Source of the DNA: Flavimaribacter sp039888615
Lineage (GTDB): Bacteria; Pseudomonadota; Alphaproteobacteria; Rhizobiales; Rhizobiaceae
NCBI GenBank assembly: GCA_039888615.1
Contig: JBDQQS010000001.1
DNA length: 64,000 bases
Direction: 5' to 3' (one strand)
Made by a program: the position numbers and the translations under genes. Every line of letters begins with the position of its first letter. Position 1 is the stretch's first letter. Positions 9,998 to 19,111 of the stretch are shown here, in pieces. The notes under the pieces were generated by a model. It was not told where the DNA came from, did not search any database, and saw only the letters and a list, made by a program, of their open reading frames with translations.

Positions 9998-10641
9998 CGG
10001 TTCATTATCCGCTGTTTGACGTAGTCGGCGATCTGTTCTGACGAATAACGCGACAGTCGTCGACTTGCAAAAAGGAACCCGCCGCTATGGGCGGCGCGGC
10101 TTTTGGAAAAGAACAGGCGCTCGACCAGGCTCATCACAACCCATCCGGACAGCGCGCACAGCGCGCCGGACAGGAAGGGCACCTTCGCTGCGTAAAACAT
10201 GCCGTACATCATGTTCAGCGTCGTCCAGCCGTACAGAACGAACAGGATGACGTTGCCGATGCTCGGCAAGACCGCGAGAAAACCGAACACGAGAGGCGAC
10301 GTCGCTATGAAGATGATGGAGATGAAGTTCCAAGGCGGCAGAACCGTATCGAAGAACAGGCTGGCGACCATCACCGACGCTGCCATCCAGACACCAAGAC
10401 GTATGGCCAGCGAAAGTCCATTGAACAAGAGGCCAAGAAGAAATCCGATGGGGGAGGCCGACACAAGAAACAAGGCGAAGCACTGGCCGATAAGAACCGA
10501 CGCGCCCGCCAGAATGACGATCAGAGCGGACACCAAACGCGTTGCGTCGTCCATGCCGGACGGATCGTAGATTTTCGGGTCAAACCGCAACGCCCCGGAC
10601 CACATGTGGTGCAGCAATTGTATCAGGTCAGTGAAATCCAT
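9994..10641 (-). CDS. Multi-pass membrane protein of unknown function
   Basis: Protein of 215 residues with about four to five hydrophobic helices between residues 35 and 165 and a positively charged C-terminal tail (KSRAAHSGGFLFASRRLSRY). I do not recognise the family. It is the first gene of the leftward set 10641-8018 and is coupled by a four-base overlap to the hydrolase-like gene, which suggests the two act together at the inner membrane. Confidence 0.65.
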   Translation of the reverse strand: MDFTDLIQLLHHMWSGALRFDPKIYDPSGMDDATRLVSALIVILAGASVLIGQCFALFLVSASPIGFLLGLLFNGLSLAIRLGVWMAASVMVASLFFDTVLPPWNFISIIFIATSPLVFGFLAVLPSIGNVILFVLYGWTTLNMMYGMFYAAKVPFLSGALCALSGWVVMSLVERLFFSKSRAAHSGGFLFASRRLSRYSSEQIADYVKQRIMNR

Positions 10642-10831
10642 TTGCGTCCCGGCGACTCACAGCAGAAGACAGTAGCTGTCCCGTTCTAACGTCGCGTAGA
10701 ATAGGACAGGCTTGCCTTCTTTGACATATTTTGACGCCGCAAGCCATGAAATCTATTGTCTCGTTCCTGCTTGCAGCATTCGGTTGTTCCTGTTATGTTC
10801 CGATCACATAATGCAGCCGGGGAGTGCAGGC

Positions 10832-11668
10832 ATGCCGACACGTCAGGAAAAATTTGACGCCTTTGCAAGTTTGCACGCCCAGGAGGGCTGCTTCGTCATC
10901 GCGAATGCATGGAACGCTGGATCCGCGAAGATACTGGAAGCATTGGGCTTCAAAGCGATCGCCACGACATCCGCCGGCTTGGCCTTTGCACTCGGCGAAC
11001 GCGATTCCAGCAATCGTCTCGATCGGGAAACGATGCTTTCCAACGCCAAAGAGATTGTGGAGGCGACGTCGCTGCCCGTCTCCGCAGATCTGGAGAACGG
11101 CTTTGCTGAATCGCCTGAAGACTGCGCGTCAATTATCGGGGGCGCTATCGCCGCGGGCCTTGTCGGTTGCACCATCGAGGATGCCACTGGCAATTCCGAC
11201 AAACCCATTTACGATTTCGAACTTGCTGTTGATCGAATCGCTGCCTGTGTCGAAGCAGGCAAAGGACAGAACTTTTTCCTGACGGCGCGAGCCGAGAATT
11301 ATCTTCATGGGCGGCCGGACCTTGACGACACGATCCGACGTCTGCAGGCTTTCGACAAAGCCGGCGCCGAGGTGCTCTACGCGCCTGGATTGCCCAATCT
11401 CGCCGCCATCCGCGCCGTTTGCGATTCCGTCCACAAGCCTGTGAATGTTGTCATGGGATTGTCAGGTCCGACATGGTCGGTTGGTGAGCTCGCGCAGGCC
11501 GGAGTCAAGCGCATCAGCGTCGGCGGATCTTTTGCGCGCGCAGCGCTCGGCGGACTGGTGCGCGCGGCGGAAGAGGTGTTGCACAGTGAAACCTTCACCT
11601 ATGCCGGCGACGCTCTACCCCATGCCGCAGCGACGCGGTTCATGGCCGGGAAGGGCGACGGAGGGTAG
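10832..11668 (+). CDS. Isocitrate lyase/PEP mutase family protein
   Basis: Protein of about 278 residues with the TIM-barrel signature of the PEP mutase/isocitrate lyase superfamily: VIANAWNAGSAKILEALGF near the start, the Mg2+-binding-type motif SADLENGF, and GCTIEDATG. The KKCGH catalytic motif of true isocitrate lyase is not seen, so a C-C or P-C lyase such as an oxaloacetate decarboxylase-like enzyme is more likely. The ATG at 10832, after GGAG at 10821-10824, fits the family N-terminus; the open frame runs further upstream but that part looks non-coding. It stands alone between leftward genes. Confidence 0.85.
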   Translation: MPTRQEKFDAFASLHAQEGCFVIANAWNAGSAKILEALGFKAIATTSAGLAFALGERDSSNRLDRETMLSNAKEIVEATSLPVSADLENGFAESPEDCASIIGGAIAAGLVGCTIEDATGNSDKPIYDFELAVDRIAACVEAGKGQNFFLTARAENYLHGRPDLDDTIRRLQAFDKAGAEVLYAPGLPNLAAIRAVCDSVHKPVNVVMGLSGPTWSVGELAQAGVKRISVGGSFARAALGGLVRAAEEVLHSETFTYAGDALPHAAATRFMAGKGDGG

Positions 11669-11671
11669 AGG

Positions 11672-12364
11672 CTACCTTTTGGCGCGTGTTATCTTCAGTA
11701 CACGGTTAACCAATTCGTCCTGCAGTTTCGGGTTTTTTTCCAGATTCATATGGCCAACATTCTTCATGTCGGAGATGTCAACGTTTTTAAGCCGTCCCCT
11801 GAAACCCGGTCCCTTGGTGATGGCGTTGGAATCGGTGGCGTTGGGCACATAGAAATTGATGACACTGTCGATGTTCTTGCCAACCGTCCGCTTGATCGTC
11901 GGATCATAGGCGACCACAAGGGCGACCTCCAGACCATTCTCTGCAAGATAGTTGGCCATCGTTACTGAACTGTTGGCGCCAAGCGAGTGACCGGCGATCA
12001 CGATCGGATACGAGACCTTGTCGTCTTTTGACCGACGCACAATGTCGTTTGCAACGGATTTCCATCCGCTGTGATTGAAGGTTCTGGCGTTAAGCCCGCG
12101 GGCTTCCATCTTTTTCTCAATTTCGTCCATTCCGAGGGAAAAGATGTTGGCGAGACCACGCAGCAGATACACCTCTCCGGTGCGAGGATTTACTTTCCGG
12201 TTTTTTGTGTTGCTGTAGCTATGATTTGTGCTGTCACGGGTCTGACGGTTTGTGTAACTGCTGTCGTTTTCAGCAAAGCCTTCAGGTATAGATAGTGCAA
12301 TTATGAGTGTTGCTGCGCAAATTGCGGCGAGCACAGAATTCATCGTCTTCCCGATGCCAAGCAT
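11672..12364 (-). CDS. Secreted alpha/beta-hydrolase-like protein
   Basis: About 230 residues with an N-terminal signal peptide (hydrophobic stretch MNSVLAAICAATLIIALSIP ending near FAEN), then a Ser/Asn/Thr-rich linker and a hydrolase-like core. The elbow is GHSLGAN, and NVGHMNL near the end may supply the histidine. The ATG at 12364 follows a GAGAGGGG purine run, better than the TTG at 12382. Homologues would be lipase/thioesterase-like, but no function can be assigned. It ends four bases from the stop of the convergent PEP-mutase-like gene. Confidence 0.72.
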   Translation of the reverse strand: MLGIGKTMNSVLAAICAATLIIALSIPEGFAENDSSYTNRQTRDSTNHSYSNTKNRKVNPRTGEVYLLRGLANIFSLGMDEIEKKMEARGLNARTFNHSGWKSVANDIVRRSKDDKVSYPIVIAGHSLGANSSVTMANYLAENGLEVALVVAYDPTIKRTVGKNIDSVINFYVPNATDSNAITKGPGFRGRLKNVDISDMKNVGHMNLEKNPKLQDELVNRVLKITRAKR

Positions 12365-12545
12365 AGAGCGTACCCCTCTCAATCGTCCCCCGACGTTGCA
12401 GCATTACTAGCCGAACATTGCTTCGATAATAGCGCATGTACGGTTGTAGAACTACTAGCAGAGCGGGAATTAACAAGTCCCGAGCGGGTATTTATTATAC
12501 AATTGTCATCAAAATAGAAAGAAGACAGTCCGATTGGGTGCGGAC

Positions 12546-13142
12546 TCAATAGATCCAGGGAATGATCTTTTTTGTTCTTTTGACGTAGGAACGGTACTCT
12601 TCCCCGAATTCAGCTTTCATCATCTCTTCTTCTGTTCCGACACGCAGGAAAAACAGCGCGCCGAATCCGACGATTCCGGACAGTCCCGATATCCAGTTCG
12701 CGAAGAGGAATGGCTGCGCAAGCGCCCAGACCCAGAAGGCCGTATACATGGGATGACGCAGATGCGTGTATATCGAGGTGGTGATGAGCTTGTGGCCGGT
12801 TCTGAGGTCAAGGCTGTTCGACCACATCGTGCCGAGCGCCTTGTGGGTGAGATGGAAGAGTATGAGCGACATGATCAAAAGGACTGTTCCAACAGCGATC
12901 GAAAACGGGCCTATGTCATGATTGAATGGCCGAAACCATCGCGTCGACATCCAGATGACCGGCACAAGAAACAGGCCGCTGAAGGAAATCGCCAGTGATA
13001 TATCCTCTTTGAGATTGCGCTTGCTTTGCTTGACGCGATGACGACGCGCGCGGACGTTCGGCCGCCATCTCAACGCCACCCAGACGACGATGAATATCCA
13101 CCAGACGGTTTTGCCGGCCAATGACCAGTCTATTGATGACAT
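12546..13142 (-). CDS. Isoprenylcysteine carboxyl methyltransferase family membrane protein
   Basis: Integral membrane protein of 198 residues with several hydrophobic helices and the C-terminal signature of the ICMT/PEMT-like family (SIYTHLRHPMYTAFWVWALA followed by RVGTEEEMMKAEFGEEYRSY). Bacterial members are SAM-dependent methyltransferases of mostly unknown substrate. It lies five bases after the stop of the next upstream gene on the same strand, so the two are probably co-transcribed. Confidence 0.83.
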   Translation of the reverse strand: MSSIDWSLAGKTVWWIFIVVWVALRWRPNVRARRHRVKQSKRNLKEDISLAISFSGLFLVPVIWMSTRWFRPFNHDIGPFSIAVGTVLLIMSLILFHLTHKALGTMWSNSLDLRTGHKLITTSIYTHLRHPMYTAFWVWALAQPFLFANWISGLSGIVGFGALFFLRVGTEEEMMKAEFGEEYRSYVKRTKKIIPWIY

Positions 13143-13147
13143 ATACG

Positions 13148-14401
13148 CTATCCCTGCAGAGCCTTCTGGTCAGATGCGAGCAACTTGACGATGTGCGGTA
13201 TTGCGGCAAGCGACCTCGTGTCAAACGGTCCGAACAGCCGTATCCCGAAATCGAAATCGACAGGATTGTCGTAATAGCGCACATATTGGCCATGCGTGCG
13301 ATAGAGCGAGCGTTTCATGCGCCGGTAGCGGGCCGGCGTCATACCGCGTTTGAAACGGACGCGATCAATCTTGTATCGGTCGGGGTCGCCTGTCAGACCG
13401 GCCGGCGTGAATGGATCTGACTTGTAGAAGGCGATGGCGTCGTCCTTCGACTGGAATTCGTGCCAGAAAAGCGCGGGCTCCGAGAGCACTCTTTTGAGTT
13501 GATCGCGCATCCATGACGCTTTGGGACTTAGCGCAATCTTGAGATGGCTTGAGCCGAGCGCCAGGAAGCGCAGTTTCTTGCCTTCCAGCAACGACGGACT
13601 TTCCTCCAGCGCGCGAGTCAGCGCGCCAATAGCCCAGAGGCTCCCGAAGCTATGGGTCGATATGACGATCTCGTCATGGTTGGACGAAGCGATTTCTTCG
13701 GAGACGCGCCTGGCGAACAGATCCATGCGATCATCGATCTTGGGATTGCTCCGATTGACCATATCCCGGGCGAATCCCCAGTCGCTGATGGTCAGTGGCA
13801 TATAAAAAAAACGTCCGGGCCAGCGGCACAGGATCAGCCAGAAGACGATGGCTGCTGGCGGGACGAGCCAGTTCGTCAGCCCCAGCCAGTCTGCGATCCA
13901 TCGCGCGGCCATAAGGCTCGCAGCAGCAAAAAGAACCGCCAAGACTAGCGGATAGATGGAAAAGAGAAAATACAGCTTGCTGGTGCGCATGTATCGCAGC
14001 ACCGTGCCGTCTGCAAAGAAGGCAAGATACTTGACGAAGTTCGCCAGGAATCCTGCCGGATAGGGCGAGTTCTCGTATTCCGCCACGATATCGAACCAGC
14101 CGAACTGCACGAGCCTTGTGTCGACGCGCCAATCCGATCCCTTCGAGTGGAAATCGGTGATGCTCATATGATCGGCTTCGCGGGCCTCCCGGGGCGATCG
14201 CTCCACCGTAAATCCGAACACGTCGCCGGTCTTCTCCGCGCAACGGGCGAGGCGATCAACGAGTGCTTGAACGCTGGTGTTTTCGAAACCGGAAAAATTG
14301 AGAACCAGACGCGTATTGACCCTGTCGCTGACGAAACGGCGACGCGCTTCCGCAGAATACTGAGGCTGCCTATCTCCGCGGCGTCCTGATTGCATGTTCA
14401 T
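13148..14401 (-). CDS. Membrane protein with hydrolase-like elbow motif
   Basis: Unrecognised protein of about 417 residues. A central hydrophobic region (about residues 160-220) contains two to three membrane segments, and a later VISTHSFGSLWAIGAL resembles a serine-hydrolase elbow (T-H-S-F-G). The N-terminal part contains an RVNTRLVLNFSGF segment. In-frame starts exist at 14434 (GTG), 14401 and 14395 (both ATG); I chose 14401 because AGGA lies about ten bases before it. It precedes the ICMT-like gene on the same strand. Confidence 0.62.
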   Translation of the reverse strand: MNMQSGRRGDRQPQYSAEARRRFVSDRVNTRLVLNFSGFENTSVQALVDRLARCAEKTGDVFGFTVERSPREAREADHMSITDFHSKGSDWRVDTRLVQFGWFDIVAEYENSPYPAGFLANFVKYLAFFADGTVLRYMRTSKLYFLFSIYPLVLAVLFAAASLMAARWIADWLGLTNWLVPPAAIVFWLILCRWPGRFFYMPLTISDWGFARDMVNRSNPKIDDRMDLFARRVSEEIASSNHDEIVISTHSFGSLWAIGALTRALEESPSLLEGKKLRFLALGSSHLKIALSPKASWMRDQLKRVLSEPALFWHEFQSKDDAIAFYKSDPFTPAGLTGDPDRYKIDRVRFKRGMTPARYRRMKRSLYRTHGQYVRYYDNPVDFDFGIRLFGPFDTRSLAAIPHIVKLLASDQKALQG

Positions 14402-14748
14402 CGGCGAGTCATCCTGCCCAGATAGCACGTTCACTTCCAGACAGGCCGGTAAAAATCAACTCTTAATTTCCTTGTTACAGTTCCAGATAACCGCCTTGGT
14501 CAGGAGTAAAAATGCACTGACTCCAATTGATCTGCAATCCACGCCGTAAAGATACATCAAGAATAACGTCATGATTTCATTTGGTTGCAAGTACGGTTTG
14601 CTGTGATCCCGGTTTGCAGCGGCGTCACGTCCATTCCATTTTGTCCGAAAATACCGTATAAGTCCCTCATCGAAAGTAACATCGGATCAATGCGCAAACG
14701 CAACGCGCTTTCCCCGGAACAGGGCGATCCGCACACTTAGCCAGCACA
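14402..14748 (+). other. Intergenic gap before the phage block
   Basis: Roughly 350 bases, locally AT-rich, between the leftward hydrolase-like gene and the first phage gene. It should contain the promoters of both. I see no convincing -35/-10 pair (the best -10-like word, TATAAG at 14657-14662, lacks a spaced -35), no tRNA, and no direct repeat shared with the sequence just after 33149 that would mark an attachment site. Confidence 0.5.
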
Positions 14749-16029
14749 ATGAAAATCAAGTTTCCCGAGGTGTTTCGGCCCCTCGTCGGTCAGTCGCGTT
14801 TCAAGGGCGCGTGGGGCGGACGGGGCAGCGGAAAGTCACATTTTTTTGGAGGATTGCTGTGTCTCAGGGCGCTTGACGGGAAGGTGAGAGCCGTATGCCT
14901 GCGCGAAACACAGAACTCGATCCGGGATTCGGTCAAGCAACTGATCGAAGACAAGATCGCGGATTTCGGGCTTGAGGCGTTTTTCGACGTCACCGACACG
15001 CAGATCCGGGGGCCCAACGACAGCCTGTTCGCGTTCCGGGGGCTGAAACACCACAACGCCCATTCCATCAAGTCGCTCGAAGGGTTCAACATTGCCTGGA
15101 TCGAGGAGGCGCAAACCGTCAGCCAGAGGAGCCTGGATCTGCTCATTCCGACAATCCGCAGTCCGGGGAGCGAATTGTGGTTTTCCTGGAACCCGGAAAG
15201 TCCGACGGATCCGATCGACCGCTTCCTGCGCCGCCAAAAGCCAAAGGACGCTGTCGTCGTTCGGGCAAACTACACCGACAATCCGTTCTTTCCGGACGTC
15301 TTGAAGGCGGACATGGAGCGTGACCGGGCGTTGGACCAGAACAAATACGAGCATGTGTGGCTGGGCGACTACCGCAACCTCTCCGACATGCAGTTCATTG
15401 CCCGCGAGACTGTCGCTGCCGCGCGAGACAGGCAATGCGCGTTGCCTGAAGGTCCGAGGATCATGGGGCTCGACGTCGCGCGTTTTGGGGACGACAGAAC
15501 CGTGCTGGTAGCGCGCCACGCCTACAAGCTTGCCCGGATCTGGCGCTGGTCGACGCTCGACCTGATGCAGACGGCGGGAAAGGTCAGCGAGATCGCTCTT
15601 CTGGAGAAACCCAACGCCATCTTTGTCGATGGCGTGGGCGTTGGAGGCGGGGTGGTCGACCGACTGCGTCAACTCGGATTGAAAGTTATAGACGTCAACG
15701 GAGGCTCGAGGGCTTCAAGCAGTCTTCGTTTCAGAAACAAGCGCGCCGAAATGTGGTCGCGCATGCGGGACTGGCTGCGCGATATCGGAGACATACCGGA
15801 CGACGACGAGTTGATGATCGACCTGCAGTCTCCCGAATACAGTTTCGACGCGCGAAACCGGATCCAGATCGAAAAGAAGGAAGACATGAAGCGGCGGGGG
15901 CTCTTGTCGCCTGACATCGCCGACGCGCTGGCGCTGACCTTTGCGGAAACCGTTCACCACGAACGCATGAACGCAAGCGCCGGCCTGCAGGCCAATTCTT
16001 CGGGATTTGATCCCCTGGAAGGCTGGTAG
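14749..16029 (+). CDS. terL: Phage terminase large subunit
   Basis: DNA-packaging motor of 426 residues. The ATPase half has Walker A GGRGSGKS (residues 23-30) and a Walker-B-like IAWIEEAQ. The nuclease half starts at IMGLDVARFGDDRTVL, with an acidic residue typical of the RNase-H-like fold, and VDGVGVGGGVVDRL follows. Length and order match PBSX/Terminase_3-type large subunits. The ATG at 14749 has only a poor ribosome site. It is the first gene of the block; no classic small-subunit gene lies directly upstream. Confidence 0.93.
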   Translation: MKIKFPEVFRPLVGQSRFKGAWGGRGSGKSHFFGGLLCLRALDGKVRAVCLRETQNSIRDSVKQLIEDKIADFGLEAFFDVTDTQIRGPNDSLFAFRGLKHHNAHSIKSLEGFNIAWIEEAQTVSQRSLDLLIPTIRSPGSELWFSWNPESPTDPIDRFLRRQKPKDAVVVRANYTDNPFFPDVLKADMERDRALDQNKYEHVWLGDYRNLSDMQFIARETVAAARDRQCALPEGPRIMGLDVARFGDDRTVLVARHAYKLARIWRWSTLDLMQTAGKVSEIALLEKPNAIFVDGVGVGGGVVDRLRQLGLKVIDVNGGSRASSSLRFRNKRAEMWSRMRDWLRDIGDIPDDDELMIDLQSPEYSFDARNRIQIEKKEDMKRRGLLSPDIADALALTFAETVHHERMNASAGLQANSSGFDPLEGW

Positions 16030-16077
16030 GCGACACTCGTTCGGCAAAACACTGTTCTCAACGGGAAGGAACCAAGA

Positions 16078-16344
16078 ATGAGCTATGAAACTGGCGTGAC
16101 CGCGCAAAGCCTGCCGGTGGAACTTGCCGACGGCGTCGGCGCCGTCGCGATCAGCAACGCCGCCGGCCTGTCCTGCGAAATCAAGTTGAGCATTGGCGAG
16201 GACATCTACGTAAAATCCGGCGACGGCGCGACGATCACGGACCAAAGGCTCGTGCCAATCGATATCGGCGCGCCGTGCTGGGTGCGCGTCGACGTCGCCT
16301 CCGGCTCCTGCGATGTGCAGGTTCTGGAAAAACGCAGGCGATAG
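16078..16344 (+). CDS. Small phage protein, unknown
   Basis: An 88-residue protein preceded by a clear GGAAGGA ribosome site (ACGGGAAGGAACC). It is predicted mostly beta-strand, with alternating hydrophobic residues and many Asp/Gly (DGVGAVAISNAAGLSCEIKL). Its place between terminase and the gp13-like gene suggests a small virion or assembly protein. I do not recognise the family. Confidence 0.65.
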   Translation: MSYETGVTAQSLPVELADGVGAVAISNAAGLSCEIKLSIGEDIYVKSGDGATITDQRLVPIDIGAPCWVRVDVASGSCDVQVLEKRRR

Positions 16345-16349
16345 TGGCC

Positions 16350-16919
16350 ATGTCGAGAGGCGCGGTTGCGATCGTTCCGGCCACACTACGCGATGTGTCC
16401 TATATCGTCGCCAATTTGCGGCCAGACGATAAAAGCGAAATCCAATGTCAGGTGCCGCCAGGCGCAAAGCCGGCGGCGATTGCCGCAAGCGGCCTCGCGG
16501 CTGGTGAAGCCTTCGTCGTTCTGCGAAGCGGCCAGCCAAGCGGCGCGTTCGGTTTCGCCCCGATCAGCGAGGGCGTTCTGAGCGCCTGGTCCTATGGCGC
16601 GTGCGGTTTCGAACGCTGCATTCCCGCCGTCACGCGTTTCGTCTTTCGCGAACTGGTCGACGCCTGGAAGACACGCGGCATTCGCCGCATCGAGGCGCGG
16701 TCGATCGAAAGCCACGCGTCTGCGCATCGTTGGCTGGAGGCAACCGGCGCCAGGCGACGGTGCGTCCTTGAGCAATGGGGCCGGAATGGCGAGCGGTTTT
16801 TACTCTACGAATGGGTGCGCGGCGGCGTGCCCGCATCAGTCTACAGGAGATGGGGTCATGTGCTTCAGTACCAAAATCGAGACACCGAAGACAACGACGC
16901 CGCAACCGGTCAAACGTGA
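16350..16919 (+). CDS. Phage gp13-like/DUF2833, GNAT-fold protein
   Basis: About 189 residues resembling the DUF2833 family that includes T7 gp13, which has a GNAT-like fold and is needed for virion assembly. Visible features are the N-terminal AIVPATLRDVSYIVANLRPDD and the C-terminal IEARSIESHASAHRWLEATG, which is like the acetyl-CoA-binding end of GNAT proteins. The ATG at 16350 is chosen because it lies just after the preceding stop; the frame stays open upstream. Its last 62 bases overlap the next gene. Confidence 0.72.
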   Translation: MSRGAVAIVPATLRDVSYIVANLRPDDKSEIQCQVPPGAKPAAIAASGLAAGEAFVVLRSGQPSGAFGFAPISEGVLSAWSYGACGFERCIPAVTRFVFRELVDAWKTRGIRRIEARSIESHASAHRWLEATGARRRCVLEQWGRNGERFLLYEWVRGGVPASVYRRWGHVLQYQNRDTEDNDAATGQT

Positions 16920-17073
16920 ATCGGATGCGAGCCTGTTGTCCGAAGCGCGCAGACGCCGGCGACGGGCCCGCGGTTCCAGCGCCAACATTTTCACGTCCGC
17001 GCTCGGCGACAGCGCATTCGGGACCTTCGTGCAGCCTGCGCGCACGCACCACTCTTCTGAAGAGGAGCTTTGA
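16858..17073 (+). CDS. Small Arg-rich phage protein upstream of portal
   Basis: A 71-residue protein starting MCFSTKIETPK and containing an eight-residue Arg-rich run (ARRRRRRA) followed by GSSANIFTSALGDSAFG. Small basic proteins of this shape commonly sit just before the portal gene in podoviruses. The ATG at 16858 follows AGGAG at 16846-16850, and the start lies inside the end of the gp13-like gene. The stop overlaps the portal start. Function unknown. Confidence 0.65.
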   Translation: MCFSTKIETPKTTTPQPVKRESDASLLSEARRRRRRARGSSANIFTSALGDSAFGTFVQPARTHHSSEEEL

Positions 17074-18767
17074 TGTCTGCAGATCCGACAGTCGAGACGC
17101 TGCTTTCGCGTCTGGAACAACTCGCCAATGCGAGACGGTCGTGGGAAAACCATTGGCGCGACATCTCGCGCTATGTCGCGCCCGGTCTTGAACATCAGGC
17201 GATCCTCTCGGCGGTCGAAGGTGGAGACGCCTCAAGGCCCTATGGGGCATACCACGCGCCGAACATTTACGACCACACGTCGCTGATGGCGATCGATCGT
17301 CTGGCCGCGGGCGAAATCTCGCTTGTTATGCCGGCAAGCGCCACATGGCATTCGCTTCGCAGCAGCGAACCGTTTGCAAGCGCGGCGAGCGATGCGGAGT
17401 TGCGATGGTTCGACGAACTGACACGCTATATGTTCCGGATGCGCTACAATCCATCATCCGGGTTTGCGCTGGCCGGGAAGGCGGCGGTGAAGGGCAGGGC
17501 GGCTTTCGGGACAAGCGTCATCTATGTGGAAGACGCGCCGGCGCGCACGCTCGCCGCACCGGTGTCCTATCGCCACATTCCGTTGCTTGAAAACCATCTC
17601 GCGGCGAATTTCGAAGGTGTGGTCGACACCAATTTCCGCGTCTTCACGCGCACCGCCCGGCAATGCGTCGAACGGTGGGGCGAGCGATGCTCGAAAAAGG
17701 TGCGTGACTGCGCGAGCGATCCGAAGAGACAGGACGCCGCCGTTGTCATTCTCCATGCGGTCATGCCGAAGCCCGATGACGACCGCCATGCGATGGATTC
17801 CGTCTCCTACTATGTCGAGAAAGATGAACGGCATTTACTCGCCAAGGGCGGCTACCGGAGCTTTCCCTACATCGTGTTTCACTGGAACCGGGAAAATCAG
17901 GGGCCTTATTGCGAGGGGCCGGTGGCGCTTGCGCTCGCTGAAATCAAATCTGTCAACATGCTCTCGAAGCAGGAATATATCGCCACCCAGCAATGGGTGA
18001 ACCCGCCGACAGCGCAGCGCGACGACGCGACCAATCCTCCCAATCTCAATCCGGGAGCGCCGAACCCGGGATTGCTTAGCGAAACAGGCGAGTTGCTCAT
18101 CCGGCCGATCGTGACGCAACAGCGACCGGATTTTGCGCGGGCCATTATCGAGGCGAAGCAGAACCAACTGCGCGAAAGCCTTTACGTCAACCTGTGGCAG
18201 ATCCTGATACAGAACCCGCAGATGACAGCGACGGAAGCTTCGATACGCGCGCAGGAGAAGGGGGACCTGCTTGGTCCGTCCGGGCTCTCTTTGCAGGACG
18301 GCCTGGCGCGAATGATCGACCGCGAGTTTACGCTTCTCGAAGGTCGCGGCGTCTTCCGGCCAGGCCGGCCTCTTGCGGCGCCCGGCGGATTGCAGGGGCA
18401 CGAGATCGGCGTCACCTTTACCGGTCCGCTCGACAAATTGCGACGGGCCGGAGAAATCGTTGGCATGCAACGGGTCCTCGAACTGGCCGGCGCCATGGCC
18501 AAACTCGGCAAGCCGCAGGTGCTGGAGCGTTTCGATCTCGATGAAATGCTGGACATTGCGCAAGACATTCACGGCGCCCCGCGGTCGATGTTCAAGCCCA
18601 TCGAGGACGTAAGGCAGGCCGAAGCGGCGTCGCAGCAGGTTGACCAGATCAAAACCCTGACGGAACTGGCTGTGAATGGCGGCAATGCAGCGAAAGCAGT
18701 GGGTGAAGAAAGCGCAGCCTTTGGCGACATGCTTGCGATGGTGCAAAACGACGGTGGCCAGCGATGA
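17073..18767 (+). CDS. Phage portal (head-to-tail connector) protein
   Basis: About 564 residues with the features of the T7 gp8-like/Bbp portal family: N-terminal helix LEQLANARRSWENHWRDISRYVAPG, the wing/stem region around NPQMTATEASIRAQEKG, and a C-terminal helical crown. It forms the dodecameric channel through which DNA enters and leaves the head and on which the tail assembles. The ATG at 17073 follows AGAGGAG at 17061-17067; a TTG one codon earlier is less likely. It is coupled at both ends, by TGATG upstream and ATGA downstream. Confidence 0.9.
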   Translation: MSADPTVETLLSRLEQLANARRSWENHWRDISRYVAPGLEHQAILSAVEGGDASRPYGAYHAPNIYDHTSLMAIDRLAAGEISLVMPASATWHSLRSSEPFASAASDAELRWFDELTRYMFRMRYNPSSGFALAGKAAVKGRAAFGTSVIYVEDAPARTLAAPVSYRHIPLLENHLAANFEGVVDTNFRVFTRTARQCVERWGERCSKKVRDCASDPKRQDAAVVILHAVMPKPDDDRHAMDSVSYYVEKDERHLLAKGGYRSFPYIVFHWNRENQGPYCEGPVALALAEIKSVNMLSKQEYIATQQWVNPPTAQRDDATNPPNLNPGAPNPGLLSETGELLIRPIVTQQRPDFARAIIEAKQNQLRESLYVNLWQILIQNPQMTATEASIRAQEKGDLLGPSGLSLQDGLARMIDREFTLLEGRGVFRPGRPLAAPGGLQGHEIGVTFTGPLDKLRRAGEIVGMQRVLELAGAMAKLGKPQVLERFDLDEMLDIAQDIHGAPRSMFKPIEDVRQAEAASQQVDQIKTLTELAVNGGNAAKAVGEESAAFGDMLAMVQNDGGQR

Positions 18768-19111
18768 CGCACACATATCATTCTCTGTCGACCGGAAAAG
18801 ATGGCGGTGAGCGGCGCGACCGACAGGCGTTTGCCGAACTTCAAGCCTCCTATCGCAGGTTGTTTTTCGAAACAGGCTCGACGCACAAGGATCAGGAGAT
18901 CGTGCTGTCCGATCTTGCCGCCTATTGCGGATACTTCTTTGCGCAAACGCATGAGAAAAGCGCGGACGCGCTGCGCGAGGCCAACGCCATGCGACGCGTC
19001 TTCGCCCGGATCATTCGGCTTGGTCTGTCGCCGGATGGCGATCTGTCGGCGCTTTATCGCGCCGCGTCGGCGGAACTGATCGCCGATCAGGAAGAAGGTG
19101 TGACGCTTTGA
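18764..19111 (+). CDS. Bbp19-like small phage protein
   Basis: A 115-residue mostly helical protein. The stretch SYRRLFFETGSTHKDQEIVL, followed by DLAAYCGYF, resembles the Bordetella phage Bbp19 family (Y-R-x-x-F...VL-x-DL-x-x-C/F), which occurs next to portal and head genes. It overlaps the portal stop by ATGA. The molecular role is unknown; the family call rests on a short motif. Confidence 0.65.
   Translation: MTHTYHSLSTGKDGGERRDRQAFAELQASYRRLFFETGSTHKDQEIVLSDLAAYCGYFFAQTHEKSADALREANAMRRVFARIIRLGLSPDGDLSALYRAASAELIADQEEGVTL

Noticed and set aside
17835..18776. Minus-strand open frame of 313 codons opposite the portal gene
   Set aside because: Antisense shadow of a well-recognised portal protein; it has no ribosome site and an unnatural composition.
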